DNA of 64,000 nt from Acidobacteriota bacterium (GTDB taxonomy: Bacteria; Acidobacteriota; Vicinamibacteria; Vicinamibacterales; SCN-69-37): the NCBI GenBank assembly GCA_020853395.1, contig JADYYY010000011.1:124001-188000 (forward strand). Direction: 5' to 3'. Shown piece after piece: positions 41,455 through 50,941 of this stretch. Under the pieces are notes generated by a model, which worked only from the letters and a program-made list of their open reading frames with translations, did not search any database and was not told where the DNA came from. Within the stretch, counting starts at the first letter, position 1. Each line of letters starts with the position of its first letter. The position numbers and the translations under genes were made by a program.

Positions 41455-42702
41455 TTACCAATGCCCTAGCGATCCATCCGGCCTCGTGAAGATGTTGCGG
41501 CGGCCCGGCTCGGTGACCTCGCCAATCTGCGTGAGCTTGCTCATGTCTGGCGTGACGCCGAGGCCGGGCCGCTGGTTCGTGTAGGCCTTGCCCTGCCGGA
41601 AGTCGAGGCACTCGGGCAGATAGTCGATCGGGCGCCCGCCGTAGTTGTACTCGAGCATCACCGCCCCGGAGAACGTCGACAGGCAGTTGACGAGCGCGGC
41701 CGTGGCGATCGGGCCCGTGAAGTGCGGGACGATGCCGACGCCGTGCGTCTCGCAGATGGCGGCGATCTTCATCATCTCGGTGATGCCGCCGACGTTCGGC
41801 AGCGTCGCGCGGATGTAGTCGATGTCGTGGGCCTCGACGAGCTTGATGAAGTCCCAGCGCACGCCCCACTCCTCGCCGTGCGTGAGCGGCACCGACGTCA
41901 TCTGCCGCAGCTTCGGGATGTCCATGAGCGCGTGCTCGTCGCGCACCGGATCCTCGACGAAGAACGGCTCGTACTCCTCGATCGCCTTGCAGGCCCGGAG
42001 CGCATCGTTCAGCTCGAAGCGCTGGTGGAAGTCGATGCACCAGTTGCCGTCCGGGCCCACGCCTTCGCGCACATCGCGGCACTCCTGCGCGATGCGCCGG
42101 ACGATGGAGCGGGTGTCGTACACCGAGCCGATCGGCACGTCACCGGCGCCCATGCGAAAGGCGCGGTAGCCGGCCTCCATCGTCAAGCGTGCGCGGTCCG
42201 TGAGCGTCAGCGGTTTGCCGCCCTGCGTGGTCTGGCCCGTGACGGTGGTGCTGACCGTGGCGTAGCAGTCGCAGTGGTTGCGCGTCCGGCCGCCGAGCAG
42301 CTCGTGCACGGGCAGCGACAGCGCCTTGCCTTTGATGTCCCACAGCGCGAGGTCCATGGCGCCCATCGCGTGCGCTTTCTCGCGGCCCGGCGGGTAGAAC
42401 CAGGCGATGTACATCTCCTGCCAGATCGCTTCGATCTGGAACGGGTTCTTGCCGATGAGCGTGCCGGCGCACTGCTCGAGCGTGTCCTTCGATCCGCCCT
42501 CGCCGTAGCCCGTGATGCCGATGTCGGTCTCGACCGCCACGAACATGTCACTCTGGTTGAAGAGCGGGTTCAGGTTCGGCGGCCGGTAGAGGCGCACGCG
42601 CGTGATCTTCGCCTTCGGCAGGTCGGCGCGGAGCGGCACGGCGCGCGCCACCGCGCACGCGGGAGCCGACGCGAGCACTCGCAGAAACGTACGTCGTTCC
42701 AT
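41455..42702 (-). CDS. Mandelate racemase / muconate lactonising family enzyme (enolase superfamily), exported
   Basis: A 415-residue protein with a twin-arginine-like signal (MERRTFLRVLASAPACAVA). The enolase-superfamily capping domain is followed by a barrel whose metal ligands can be read: Asp224 in CIDFHQRF, Glu250 in FFVEDPV and Glu277 in THGEEWG. His327 lies in IVPHFTGP, next to the usual general base position. The second-strand Lys of the racemase subgroup is not present (AFRMGAG), so a sugar-acid dehydratase-like activity (galactonate/gluconate type) is more likely than racemisation. AGGAGGAG precedes the ATG. It is divergent from the esterase gene and lies beside PQQ sugar or alcohol oxidation genes. 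Confidence 0.88.
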   Translation of the reverse strand: MERRTFLRVLASAPACAVARAVPLRADLPKAKITRVRLYRPPNLNPLFNQSDMFVAVETDIGITGYGEGGSKDTLEQCAGTLIGKNPFQIEAIWQEMYIAWFYPPGREKAHAMGAMDLALWDIKGKALSLPVHELLGGRTRNHCDCYATVSTTVTGQTTQGGKPLTLTDRARLTMEAGYRAFRMGAGDVPIGSVYDTRSIVRRIAQECRDVREGVGPDGNWCIDFHQRFELNDALRACKAIEEYEPFFVEDPVRDEHALMDIPKLRQMTSVPLTHGEEWGVRWDFIKLVEAHDIDYIRATLPNVGGITEMMKIAAICETHGVGIVPHFTGPIATAALVNCLSTFSGAVMLEYNYGGRPIDYLPECLDFRQGKAYTNQRPGLGVTPDMSKLTQIGEVTEPGRRNIFTRPDGSLGHW

Positions 42703-42756
42703 TGGCGACTCCTCCTGGACGGGCCCCTATCGTAGATGGGCGCGCCGCGTCTGTCA

Positions 42757-42784
42757 TCGACCTTGTCGAGATCGGATCTAGACT
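42757..42784 (+). promoter_or_regulatory. Promoter of the esterase gene, leaderless spacing
   Basis: TCGACC (42757-42762), 16-nt spacer, TAGACT (42779-42784), then exactly 7 nt to ATG 42792, so transcription would begin at the start codon. Confidence 0.5.
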
Positions 42785-42791
42785 CGCACCG

Positions 42792-43736
42792 ATGCCTCGA
42801 CCGCTCACGACCCTGACGTTTGCGCTGCTGTGCCTCCCCGGACTGGTTGCCGCCCAGGTGTCCGACCCGGCGCCGCGAGGTCCGGTCGCCGCCAGCGGGC
42901 GTGGCGCTGGCTCGCCCGTCGAGCCGGTGACGATTCGGCTGTGGGAGCAACGCGCGCCCGGCGCGCTGGGAACGGACGAGGCCGACGTGCCGACGCTGAC
43001 GTACTACGCGCCGCAAGGCCGCGGCGCCGGCACCGCCGTCGTCGTTGCGCCCGGCGGCGGCTACGGTGCGCTCGCGATGAACCACGAGGGGCGGCAGATC
43101 GCGAACTGGCTCAACGCGCAGGGCGTGGCGGCGTTCGTGCTCAGGTACCGATTGGGTCCGACGTATCGTCATCCCGTCGAGATCGGCGACGCACAGCGGG
43201 CGATCCGCCTGGTGCGGTCGCGCGCTGCGGAGCTCAACGTGCTGCCGGATCGCGTCGGGATGATGGGCTTCTCGGCTGGCGGCCATCTCACGTCGACGGC
43301 CGGCACGCACTTCGACGCGGGCGATCCGGCGTCGGCCGATCCGATCGAGCGCGTCAGCAGCCGGCCGGACTTCCTCGTGCTCGCCTATCCGGTGATCACC
43401 TCGTCCGGTCCGTACGTGCACGCCGGCTCGATGCGCAATCTGCTCGGCGAATCGCCGCCGGCTGCGCTCCTCGATCTGCTGTCGAACGACAGACAGGTGA
43501 CGAAGGACACGCCGCCGGCGTTCCTGTTCCACACGAACGCCGACGCCGCCGTACCGGCGGAGAACAGCGTGCTGTTCTATCTCGCGCTGCGCAGGGCGGG
43601 CGTTCCGGCCGAGCTGCACGTCTTCGAGCCCGGTCCGCACGGCGTGGGCCTGGCGATGAGCGACCCGACGCTCGCCGGCTGGCCGCCGCTCCTGTCGCAG
43701 TGGCTCAGGCAGCACGGGTGGCTGACGAGGCCCTGA
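42792..43736 (+). CDS. Exported alpha/beta hydrolase (acetyl-esterase-like)
   Basis: A 314-residue protein with a signal peptide (cleavage near LVAAQ). The hydrolase core has oxyanion strand VVVAPGGGYGALA, the nucleophile elbow MGFSAGGHL, AYPVITS, an acid region in NADAAVP and the catalytic His in PGPHGVG. This is the BD-FAE/endo-xylanase-associated acetyl esterase type, which removes acetyl or feruloyl groups from plant polysaccharides. The length is normal. It is divergent from the enolase-superfamily gene. Confidence 0.88.
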   Translation: MPRPLTTLTFALLCLPGLVAAQVSDPAPRGPVAASGRGAGSPVEPVTIRLWEQRAPGALGTDEADVPTLTYYAPQGRGAGTAVVVAPGGGYGALAMNHEGRQIANWLNAQGVAAFVLRYRLGPTYRHPVEIGDAQRAIRLVRSRAAELNVLPDRVGMMGFSAGGHLTSTAGTHFDAGDPASADPIERVSSRPDFLVLAYPVITSSGPYVHAGSMRNLLGESPPAALLDLLSNDRQVTKDTPPAFLFHTNADAAVPAENSVLFYLALRRAGVPAELHVFEPGPHGVGLAMSDPTLAGWPPLLSQWLRQHGWLTRP

Positions 43737-43854
43737 CGCCCGACGATCAGCGGTGATCGAGGATGGCGTGCGACGTCCGTTCGCGCGTCCATGCCCATGC
43801 TCGCGCCGTCGGCGTGCGCGCGGCGCCACCGTTCCGCCAGACCGGCGGATGAAG

Positions 43855-43860
43855 TACGCT
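43855..43860 (+). promoter_or_regulatory. -10 box of the TauE/SafE gene
   Basis: TACGCT, 13 nt before ATG 43874; no convincing -35 match. Confidence 0.35.
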
Positions 43861-43873
43861 GAGCGGCTTCACG

Positions 43874-44713
43874 ATGACCCTGGAACCGACGTCCATCGCG
43901 CTCGTGCTGCTGACGTTCGGCGCCGCGATCGTCAACGGCGCCCTCGGCTACGGCTTCTCGTCCATCACCGTTCCGGTCGCGCTGCTGTTCCTCACCAACC
44001 GCGTCCTGAACCCGGCGCTCGTGCTCATCGAGATCGCGCTGAACTCGTACGTGCTCTTCGTGAACCGCGACGCGCTGCCTGGCGTGTGGCGCCGGGTCAC
44101 GCCGATCGTGATCGGCCTCGTGCCGGGCGTGGCCCTCGGCACCGTGATCGTCTCGTCCGTCAATCCGGGCTGGCTGAAGTTCTGGACCTTCGTCGTGCTG
44201 CTGCCGCTGATCCTCACGCAGGCCGCCGGGATCCGCCGGCCCATCAGGCGCGAGGGGAGCCTCGGCCTCGTGTTCGGCGGCGGCCTCGGCGTGTTGTACG
44301 CCGTGACGACGATCTCCGGCCCGCCGCTCGCGATTCTGCTCAACAACCAGGGCGTGGCCAAGCGCGAGTTCCGCGCCGCGCTGGGCTTCGTGCGGCTCGC
44401 CGAGTCGACCATGACCGGCGTCGCCTATCTCATCGCGGGCCTCTACTCCGTCGAGAGCCTCTCGCTCATCCCGCTCATCCTCCCGAGCATCGTGCTCGGC
44501 GTGCCGGTGGGCGCCGCGATCATCACGCGGATGTCGTCCGAGACGTTTCGGCGCATCTGCATGAGCTTCGACGCGTGGATCGTCGGGTTCGGCGTGTCGA
44601 CGCTGCTCCAGCAGCTCGATCTCGTTTCCGGCCACCGGGCGTTCGCGGTGCTCGGCGCCGTGATCGCGATCGACATCTGGCTGCTCGTGCGGTTCTTCTC
44701 GCGGCCGCATTGA
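43874..44713 (+). CDS. TSUP (TauE/SafE) family membrane transporter
   Basis: A 279-residue inner-membrane protein with about eight hydrophobic helices. The family signatures are the paired NGALGYGFSSITVPVALLFL in the first half and GGGLGVLYAVTTISGPPLAI in the second. TSUP proteins export or import sulfite, sulfonates or organic acids. The substrate cannot be deduced; the neighbouring genes suggest a small organic anion. The start ATG follows a TACGCT box by 13 nt. Confidence 0.9.
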   Translation: MTLEPTSIALVLLTFGAAIVNGALGYGFSSITVPVALLFLTNRVLNPALVLIEIALNSYVLFVNRDALPGVWRRVTPIVIGLVPGVALGTVIVSSVNPGWLKFWTFVVLLPLILTQAAGIRRPIRREGSLGLVFGGGLGVLYAVTTISGPPLAILLNNQGVAKREFRAALGFVRLAESTMTGVAYLIAGLYSVESLSLIPLILPSIVLGVPVGAAIITRMSSETFRRICMSFDAWIVGFGVSTLLQQLDLVSGHRAFAVLGAVIAIDIWLLVRFFSRPH

Positions 44714-44737
44714 CGGAGCGAGCTCCCGTGCTAGCCT
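44710..44737 (+). promoter_or_regulatory. Sigma-70-type promoter of the cytochrome c/PQQ dehydrogenase operon
   Basis: TTGACG (44710-44715, overlapping the stop of the transporter gene), 16-nt spacer, TAGCCT (44732-44737), 12 nt to ATG 44750. This is the best -35/-10 pair of the window. Confidence 0.65.
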
Positions 44738-44749
44738 GACCGCACGCCG

Positions 44750-45607
44750 ATGTCCCGACCTGCGCGATTGCTCCCGGCTCTCGTCGTCGCGCTGTCGATG
44801 GCGGCGACCGCCGTGCTCGCCGGGCAGGTGCCGAAGCTGCCCGTGCCCACCGGGCCCCGGCCCAACGCGGGGCCGCCCGATCGACCGAACGTGGATCCGG
44901 CGGCCGCGGACCGCGGGCGCGCGCTGTACGGCGCCGAGTGCATCACGTGCCATGGATCGACGGCGCGCGGCACCGTCGCGGCGCCGAGCCTGATCCGATC
45001 GGGCGTCGTCCTCGCGGACCGGTACGGCACCACGCTCGGGCCCTTCTTCCAGCAGGGTCATACGATGCAGAGCGGCCGCTCGAGCGCGACGCTGACCGGG
45101 TCGCAGGTCCTCGATCTGATGCACTTCCTCCGTCAGCGCATCGACGACACGTTGCGCGGCTCGGTCGTCTTCGTGCCGGCCAACGTCGTGACCGGCAGCG
45201 CCGGCGCGGGGCACGCGTACTTCAATGGCAACGGCGGCTGCGCGGGATGCCACTCGCCGACGGGCGACCTCGCCGGCCTCGCGTCGCGACTCGGGACGCC
45301 CGTGGACATCCAGCAGCGGATGCTGTTTCCTACGCCGCGCCCGGCGCGCGACGGGCAGCCCGCGCGCGGCCAGACGACCGTCACGGTCACGCGGCCAGGC
45401 AGCGCGCCGGCCACGGGCGTGCTCGTGCAGGAAGACGATTTCTACGTCACGTGGCGCGAGGCGAGCCAGCTCGTGCGCGTCGCGCGCAAGGGCCCGGGCG
45501 TCAGCGTCGTGACGAACGATCCGCTGCAGGCGCATCACGATCTGCTCGATCGCATCACCGACGCGAACGTCCACGATCTCGTGGCCTACCTGGTGACGCT
45601 GAAGTGA
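44750..45607 (+). CDS. Exported dihaem cytochrome c
   Basis: A 285-residue periplasmic protein with a signal peptide (cleavage near VLAGQ). It has two haem motifs: CITCH at 64-68 in a first cytochrome module and CAGCH at 164-168 in a second. A beta-rich module lies between residues of about 205 and 265 (TVTVTRPGSAPATGVLVQEDDFYVTW), and the tail is DANVHDLVAYLVTLK. It is most likely the electron acceptor of the quinoprotein alcohol dehydrogenase encoded by the next gene, with which it overlaps by 4 nt (GTGA). A paralogous pair occurs at the right edge of the window. Confidence 0.9.
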   Translation: MSRPARLLPALVVALSMAATAVLAGQVPKLPVPTGPRPNAGPPDRPNVDPAAADRGRALYGAECITCHGSTARGTVAAPSLIRSGVVLADRYGTTLGPFFQQGHTMQSGRSSATLTGSQVLDLMHFLRQRIDDTLRGSVVFVPANVVTGSAGAGHAYFNGNGGCAGCHSPTGDLAGLASRLGTPVDIQQRMLFPTPRPARDGQPARGQTTVTVTRPGSAPATGVLVQEDDFYVTWREASQLVRVARKGPGVSVVTNDPLQAHHDLLDRITDANVHDLVAYLVTLK

Positions 45608-47187
45608 GGAGCCTCCGCCGCCTCGTCGTCGTCGTGGCGTGCGCCGGCGTGGCGGCAGGCGTCGCCAGACCCGCGGCGCAGGACGGCGGCCTCGCGCAGG
45701 CGGCGATTCTCCGTCCCGCCTCCGACAGTTGGCCCACGTTCAACGGCGACTACTCGGGCCGCCGCTTCAGCCCCCTCGCGAAGGTGACGACGAGCAACGT
45801 CAAGGCGTTGAGCCTGGCCTGGCTGTACGCGCTGCCGGCCGGCGGCGGCGCGCCGGTCAAGTCCACGCCGCTGCTCATCGACGGCGTCCTCTACTTCTCG
45901 ACGCCCGACCATGCCTACGCCGTCGACGCGCGCACCGGCCGTTCGCTCTGGCACTACGCCTGGCCCTCGCAGGGCGGGAACCACCTCGGCAATCGCGGGC
46001 TCGGCGCGCTCGGCACGACGCTCTACATGGAGACGCCCGACTGTCATCTCGTCGCGATCGACATGCGGACGGGCGCGAAGAAGTGGGATCGGGTCATCTG
46101 CGAGATGAACCGCTTCTACTACGCGTCGGCGGCGCCGGTCATCGTCCGCAACCAGGTCATCGTCGGCGTGAGCGGCGACGACATGGACAACCCCGGCTAT
46201 CTGCAGGCGCACGATCCCGACAGCGGCGAGCTGAAGTGGCGGTGGTACGCCGTGCCGCAGAACGCCGGCGATCCAGGCGCCGACACGTGGCCCAACATCG
46301 AGACGGCGAAGCACGGCGGCGGCATGACGTGGCAGCCGGTGACGTACGATCCCGATCTGAACCTCATCTTCGTGACGACGGGCAATCCGCAGCCGGTGAT
46401 CGCGCACGCGAATCGCGCGGGGTCGAATCTCTTCACCGGATCGATCGTCGCGCTCCAGGCCGACAGCGGCAGGATGGCGTGGTACTTCCAGTCGTCGCCG
46501 CACGACACGCACGACTGGGATTCGACGCAGACGGCCGTCGTGTTCGATGCGCCGGTGGACGGGCGGCCCCGCAAGCTCATCGCCCAGGCGGCCCGCAACG
46601 GACACTTCTTCCTGCTCGACCGCACCACCGGCCAGGCCATCCTCTCGACCGAGTTCGTGAAGACGAATTGGTCCACCGGTTACGACGCCAAGGGACAGCC
46701 CGTTCCCGACCCGGCGAAGATGCCGCAGATCGACGGGACGCTCGTGACGCCGAACCAGGGCGGCGCCACCAACTGGCAGTCTCCCGCGTTCAATCCGATC
46801 ACCGGCCTCTTCTACGTCGCGGCAGCGCGAGCCTTCAGCGTCTACTACCTCTACGATCCGAGCGACAACCCGGCCGGCTGGGGCGGCACCGATCGCGGCG
46901 GCTGGTCGCAGCAGATGCTGCTCGCGCTCGACTACAGGACCGGCAAGCCGCGCTGGACGCACGCATGGAAGAGCGGTGGCCAGTCCGGGATCCTCACGAC
47001 CGCCGGCAATCTCGTCTTCACGTCGGGATCCGGCGGGCTCGAGGCGCTCGACGCGACGACCGGCGAGCCGCTCTGGCATTCGCGCATCGGCACCATCACG
47101 AACGCGCCCATCACGTACGAGCTCGACGGCCTGCAATACGTCGTGGCGGCATCGGGCGGCACCGTGTTCACCTTCGTGCTGAACTGA
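45604..47187 (+). CDS. PQQ-dependent alcohol dehydrogenase-like quinoprotein
   Basis: A 527-residue periplasmic propeller with an N-terminal signal (RRLVVVVACAGVAAGVA). The PQQ-type blades show DARTGRSLWHY, DMRTGAKKW, DPDSGELKW, QADSGRMAWYF, DRTTGQAIL and DYRTGKPRW. The active-site region has SSPHDTHDWDSTQT (catalytic Asp and PQQ/Ca ligands). No haem domain is built in, so electrons must leave through the co-translated cytochrome c. The GTG start overlaps the cytochrome stop; the frame is open upstream but that part overlaps the cytochrome gene. The substrate is unknown. Confidence 0.92.
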   Translation: MRSLRRLVVVVACAGVAAGVARPAAQDGGLAQAAILRPASDSWPTFNGDYSGRRFSPLAKVTTSNVKALSLAWLYALPAGGGAPVKSTPLLIDGVLYFSTPDHAYAVDARTGRSLWHYAWPSQGGNHLGNRGLGALGTTLYMETPDCHLVAIDMRTGAKKWDRVICEMNRFYYASAAPVIVRNQVIVGVSGDDMDNPGYLQAHDPDSGELKWRWYAVPQNAGDPGADTWPNIETAKHGGGMTWQPVTYDPDLNLIFVTTGNPQPVIAHANRAGSNLFTGSIVALQADSGRMAWYFQSSPHDTHDWDSTQTAVVFDAPVDGRPRKLIAQAARNGHFFLLDRTTGQAILSTEFVKTNWSTGYDAKGQPVPDPAKMPQIDGTLVTPNQGGATNWQSPAFNPITGLFYVAAARAFSVYYLYDPSDNPAGWGGTDRGGWSQQMLLALDYRTGKPRWTHAWKSGGQSGILTTAGNLVFTSGSGGLEALDATTGEPLWHSRIGTITNAPITYELDGLQYVVAASGGTVFTFVLN

Positions 47188-47222
47188 ACGTCCGCTCCGG
47201 CGCGCATCTCTGGAGTGACCGC

Positions 47223-48113
47223 GTGACGTCGAGCCCTTTCGCCAAGGTCGTGCCCGGTCGCGGCGGCCTCCCCCGGGTCGTCGTGGATTCGCCGGTCGCC
47301 TCGGGCGAGATGTACCTGCATGGCGGTCAGGTGACGTCGTGGGCGCCCGCGGCCTCCGGCGAGGTGCTCTTCGTGAGCGAACAGGCCCGTTGGGAAGACG
47401 GGCGCGCAATTCGCGGGGGCATTCCGATCTGCTTCCCCTGGTTCGGCGCGCACGCGACCGATGCGGCGGCGCCATCGCACGGCTTCGTTCGCACGAGCGC
47501 CTGGCAGCTCGAAGACATCGCCAGCGACGCGGGCGGCGTCACGGTGACGATGGCCACCGGGAGCACGGCCGAGACGAAGCGCCGGTGGCCGGCTGATTTT
47601 CGGCTGGTGGCACGCGCGGTCTTCGGCTCGATCTTCACGCTGGACCTCACCGTGACCAACACGGGGGCGGCGCCGTGTCGCTTCGAGGAAGCGCTGCACA
47701 CCTACTACCGCGTGGGCCGGATTGACGCGGTCAGGGTTCGTGGTCTCGATCGGTTGACGTATCTCGATGCGCTCGATGCCGGCCGGCGCAAGCCGCAGCC
47801 TGGCGACGTCGTCTTCGACTCGGAGGTGGATCGGATCTACCTGGACGCTCACGGCGACGTCGACATCGTCGACGACGCGCTCGGCCGTGACCTTCGTGTC
47901 CGCGCCTCGGATTCGCGGACGACGGTCGTCTGGAACCCGTGGATCGAGAAGGCGCGACGGCTGGCCGACCTTGGCGACGCGGAGTGGCGGCAGTTCGTCT
48001 GCGTCGAGACGTGCAACGTGGCGCCGTTTCCCGTCGAGCTCTCTCCGGGTCGTCAGCACACGATGCGCCTCGTGATCGAAGCTGATCCCCGTCGGGGCAT
48101 GCCTCTCGGCTGA
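47223..48113 (+). CDS. D-hexose-6-phosphate mutarotase (YeaD-like aldose epimerase)
   Basis: A 296-residue cytosolic protein of the aldose-1-epimerase fold. The motifs HGGQVTSW, IRGGIPICFPWFG, PSHGFVRTSAW (catalytic His) and FEEALHTYYRVG match glucose-6-phosphate 1-epimerases, and VWNPWIEKARRLADL plus FVCVETCNV (catalytic Glu) are typical C-terminal signatures. It interconverts hexose-phosphate anomers. GTG 47223 follows a GGAG element, 35 nt after the dehydrogenase stop, so it probably belongs to the same transcript. This would link periplasmic oxidation with intracellular hexose use. Confidence 0.9.
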   Translation: MTSSPFAKVVPGRGGLPRVVVDSPVASGEMYLHGGQVTSWAPAASGEVLFVSEQARWEDGRAIRGGIPICFPWFGAHATDAAAPSHGFVRTSAWQLEDIASDAGGVTVTMATGSTAETKRRWPADFRLVARAVFGSIFTLDLTVTNTGAAPCRFEEALHTYYRVGRIDAVRVRGLDRLTYLDALDAGRRKPQPGDVVFDSEVDRIYLDAHGDVDIVDDALGRDLRVRASDSRTTVVWNPWIEKARRLADLGDAEWRQFVCVETCNVAPFPVELSPGRQHTMRLVIEADPRRGMPLG

Positions 48114-48175
48114 AACTTCCGCACGGCTGACGGGTTCTTCTGCGCGGAGCGCATGACGACGCTCCAGGAGCCCAC

Positions 48176-48982
48176 ATGAACCTGCCCGTCCTTGTCGCCG
48201 CCGGCCTCGCCACAGCTCTTGGTCTCAACGCGCTCGCCCAGCAACAGCCCGCCTCCTCCCGTCCGCAGACGCTCGTGGCCGTCTTCGCGCATCCAGACGA
48301 CGAGACGATGGCCGGCCCGCTGCTCGCGCACTACGGCCGGCAGGCCGGAACGGCCGTGCACCTCGTGATCGTCACGAACGGCGAGAAGGGCGTCATGCCG
48401 CACGCGGGCATTCCGGCCGGCGACGAGCTCGCCAAGGTGCGCATCGAAGAGGCGGAGTGCGCCGCGTCGGCGCTGGGAGCGCATCGGCCGATGCTGCTCG
48501 GGTTTCCGGACGGCGGCCTCACGCAGGCGCAGGCGCTCGCAACGATCGCCGGCCAGCTCGAGACGGCGCTCCGCGACCTCGCACCCGATGCCATCGTGAC
48601 GTGGGGGCCCGACGGCGGGTACGGTCACGCCGATCACCGGATCGTCAGCGCCCTCGTCACGCAGATCGTGCAGACGGGCGCCGCGACGCCGAATCTGTAC
48701 TACGCCGAGCTGCCGAAGAGCGGCCTGAACCCGGAGTTCCTGGCGTCGCTGCGGTTTCCCGCGCCCTTCAGGCCGGTCGACGATGGCTTCCTGAACGTGC
48801 GCGTGCCGTACACGGCCGAAGATCTGGCCGTGGCGCGCAGGGCGCTCGGCTGTCACGCGTCGCAGTTCACGGCGCAGACGATGGACACGCTGATGTCGCT
48901 GACGCAGCGAGTGAACAACGGCGTGCAGTACTTGCGCGCCTGGAACGGTGGCCCGGCCCGAAGCGATCTCTTCGGCCGGTAG
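48176..48982 (+). CDS. Exported PIG-L (LmbE) family deacetylase
   Basis: A 268-residue protein with a signal peptide (cleavage near ALAQQ). The zinc motif AHPDDE (His39, Asp41, Asp42) and the downstream GYGHADHRIV (His151, His154) are complete. PIG-L enzymes remove N-acetyl groups from GlcNAc-containing lipids or thiols. Secreted versions are common in acidobacteria and probably act on environmental amino-sugar compounds. CAGGAG precedes the ATG by 5-6 nt. Confidence 0.9.
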   Translation: MNLPVLVAAGLATALGLNALAQQQPASSRPQTLVAVFAHPDDETMAGPLLAHYGRQAGTAVHLVIVTNGEKGVMPHAGIPAGDELAKVRIEEAECAASALGAHRPMLLGFPDGGLTQAQALATIAGQLETALRDLAPDAIVTWGPDGGYGHADHRIVSALVTQIVQTGAATPNLYYAELPKSGLNPEFLASLRFPAPFRPVDDGFLNVRVPYTAEDLAVARRALGCHASQFTAQTMDTLMSLTQRVNNGVQYLRAWNGGPARSDLFGR

Positions 48983-49041
48983 ATGTTGCGTTCGAGACGA
49001 GGCCGCGGTCGCCGAACGATGCCGGGCGATCTGCGTGCGGG

Positions 49042-49278
49042 TCAGCTCCCAGAGCTGCTCGTTCGAGCCAGATGGCGGAGCATGCGCTCGCGATGAGCGA
49101 TCGCGACCGGCGTGAGGCGCGGCGGCCGCGACCCTGGCGTATGAGGTGCGCCGGTCAGCTCTTCCGTCGCAACCCCCACGGGACGTCGCTCGGCCCGCCG
49201 CTCCATCCGCTGGGCCCGGTACTCGGCGAGCACGACGACTGCGGCCGCACGACGTCGATCTTGCGATTCGGGGCTCAT
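49042..49278 (-). CDS. Doubtful small basic protein
   Basis: A 78-residue frame (begins MSPESQDRRRAAAVV) on the minus strand in the 459-nt spacer between two rightward genes. It has an Ala/Arg helix (VVVLAEYRAQRMERRAERR) and no recognised domain. There is no convincing ribosome-binding site. The remainder of the spacer holds only the promoter-like box of the ThuA gene. Confidence 0.3.
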   Translation of the reverse strand: MSPESQDRRRAAAVVVLAEYRAQRMERRAERRPVGVATEELTGAPHTPGSRPPRLTPVAIAHRERMLRHLARTSSSGS

Positions 49279-49404
49279 CACCCCGTCATTCTCCCGGCCT
49301 GGTGTGACAGGAGAGGTCAGGCCGGCCATCTGGGCGATTCCGGGGCACCGGCCGGCGGCGGCAGGGCCCGGACACACGAGCGCGCAGCCCGCGCCGCTTC
49401 CACG

Positions 49405-49434
49405 TATACTGGCCGCCTCACGTCATCTGGAGGC
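49405..49434 (+). promoter_or_regulatory. -10 box and ribosome-binding site of the ThuA gene
   Basis: TATACT at 49405-49410; GGAGG at 49429-49433, 8 nt before ATG 49442. No good -35. Confidence 0.5.
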
Positions 49435-49441
49435 GAGACTC

Positions 49442-50218
49442 ATGCGATTCCGAATTCTCGGCGCGGCGCTGCTGTTGGTGTGCGCGAGCGTTCCGCTCAC
49501 GCTGTCCGCGCAGGCTCCGGCCGGTGCCGCGCGCGGACAGGGGCCAGCGGCTCCCGCCGGTCCCAAGAAGATCGTCATCGTCACCGGCGAGAACTCGTTC
49601 AACGGCCACGTCTGGAAGGAGACGTCCGCCGAGCTGAAGAGGCTTCTCGATGCCGGCGGGAAGTTCGCGCCGGCCGTCGTCGAGGCCGATCCCAACTTCA
49701 TCGCCAGCGACACGTTCCTCACGTACGACGTCGCCGTGTTCGACTTCCGGAACGCCAAGCCGCTGCCGCAGGAAGAGAAGGCCGAAGCGAACCTGCTGCA
49801 GTTCCTGCGGCAGGGCAAGGGGCTCGTCACGATCCACTGGGCGAACGGCGCGTTTCCCTACTGGCCCGAGTACCTGAACATCGTCGGGCTCGCGCAGCAG
49901 AGCGTGCACGATCGGCGCGGCCCGTTCAAAGTGAAGATCGCCAATCCGAACCATCCGATCACGAAGGACATGCAGGACTTCGATACCGATGATGAGCTGT
50001 ACTGGGATCACGCGGCGGGCAACCGCACGCGCGTGACGCTCGTCGTCTCGACGTCGAACATCCACTTCCAGGACTTCACGATGGCGCACACGCAGCAGTA
50101 CCTCCAAGGCCGCGTGTTCAACACGAGCCTCGGCCACGACGTGAAGGCGCTGCAGTTTCCCGGTACGGCCGAGCTGATCCGGCGCGGCGCGGCCTGGGTC
50201 GGGAAAGTCTTGCAGTAG
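49442..50218 (+). CDS. Exported ThuA-like (glutamine amidotransferase fold) protein
   Basis: A 258-residue protein with a signal peptide (cleavage near LSAQAPA). The ThuA fold is recognised from KKIVIVTGENSFNGHVWKET, YDVAVFDFRNAKPL, GLVTIHWANGAFPYWPEY, HPITKDMQDFDTDDELYW and GRVFNTSLGHD. ThuA-like proteins have a class-I glutamine-amidotransferase fold without the catalytic Cys triad. They take part in trehalose or other disaccharide breakdown, probably as 3-keto-sugar enzymes. The gene ends 9 nt before the ABC ATPase gene, but a functional link with it is doubtful. Confidence 0.88.
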   Translation: MRFRILGAALLLVCASVPLTLSAQAPAGAARGQGPAAPAGPKKIVIVTGENSFNGHVWKETSAELKRLLDAGGKFAPAVVEADPNFIASDTFLTYDVAVFDFRNAKPLPQEEKAEANLLQFLRQGKGLVTIHWANGAFPYWPEYLNIVGLAQQSVHDRRGPFKVKIANPNHPITKDMQDFDTDDELYWDHAAGNRTRVTLVVSTSNIHFQDFTMAHTQQYLQGRVFNTSLGHDVKALQFPGTAELIRRGAAWVGKVLQ

Positions 50219-50227
50219 GCTGAGGGG

Positions 50228-50934
<707 letters not shown>

Positions 50935-50941
<7 letters not shown>

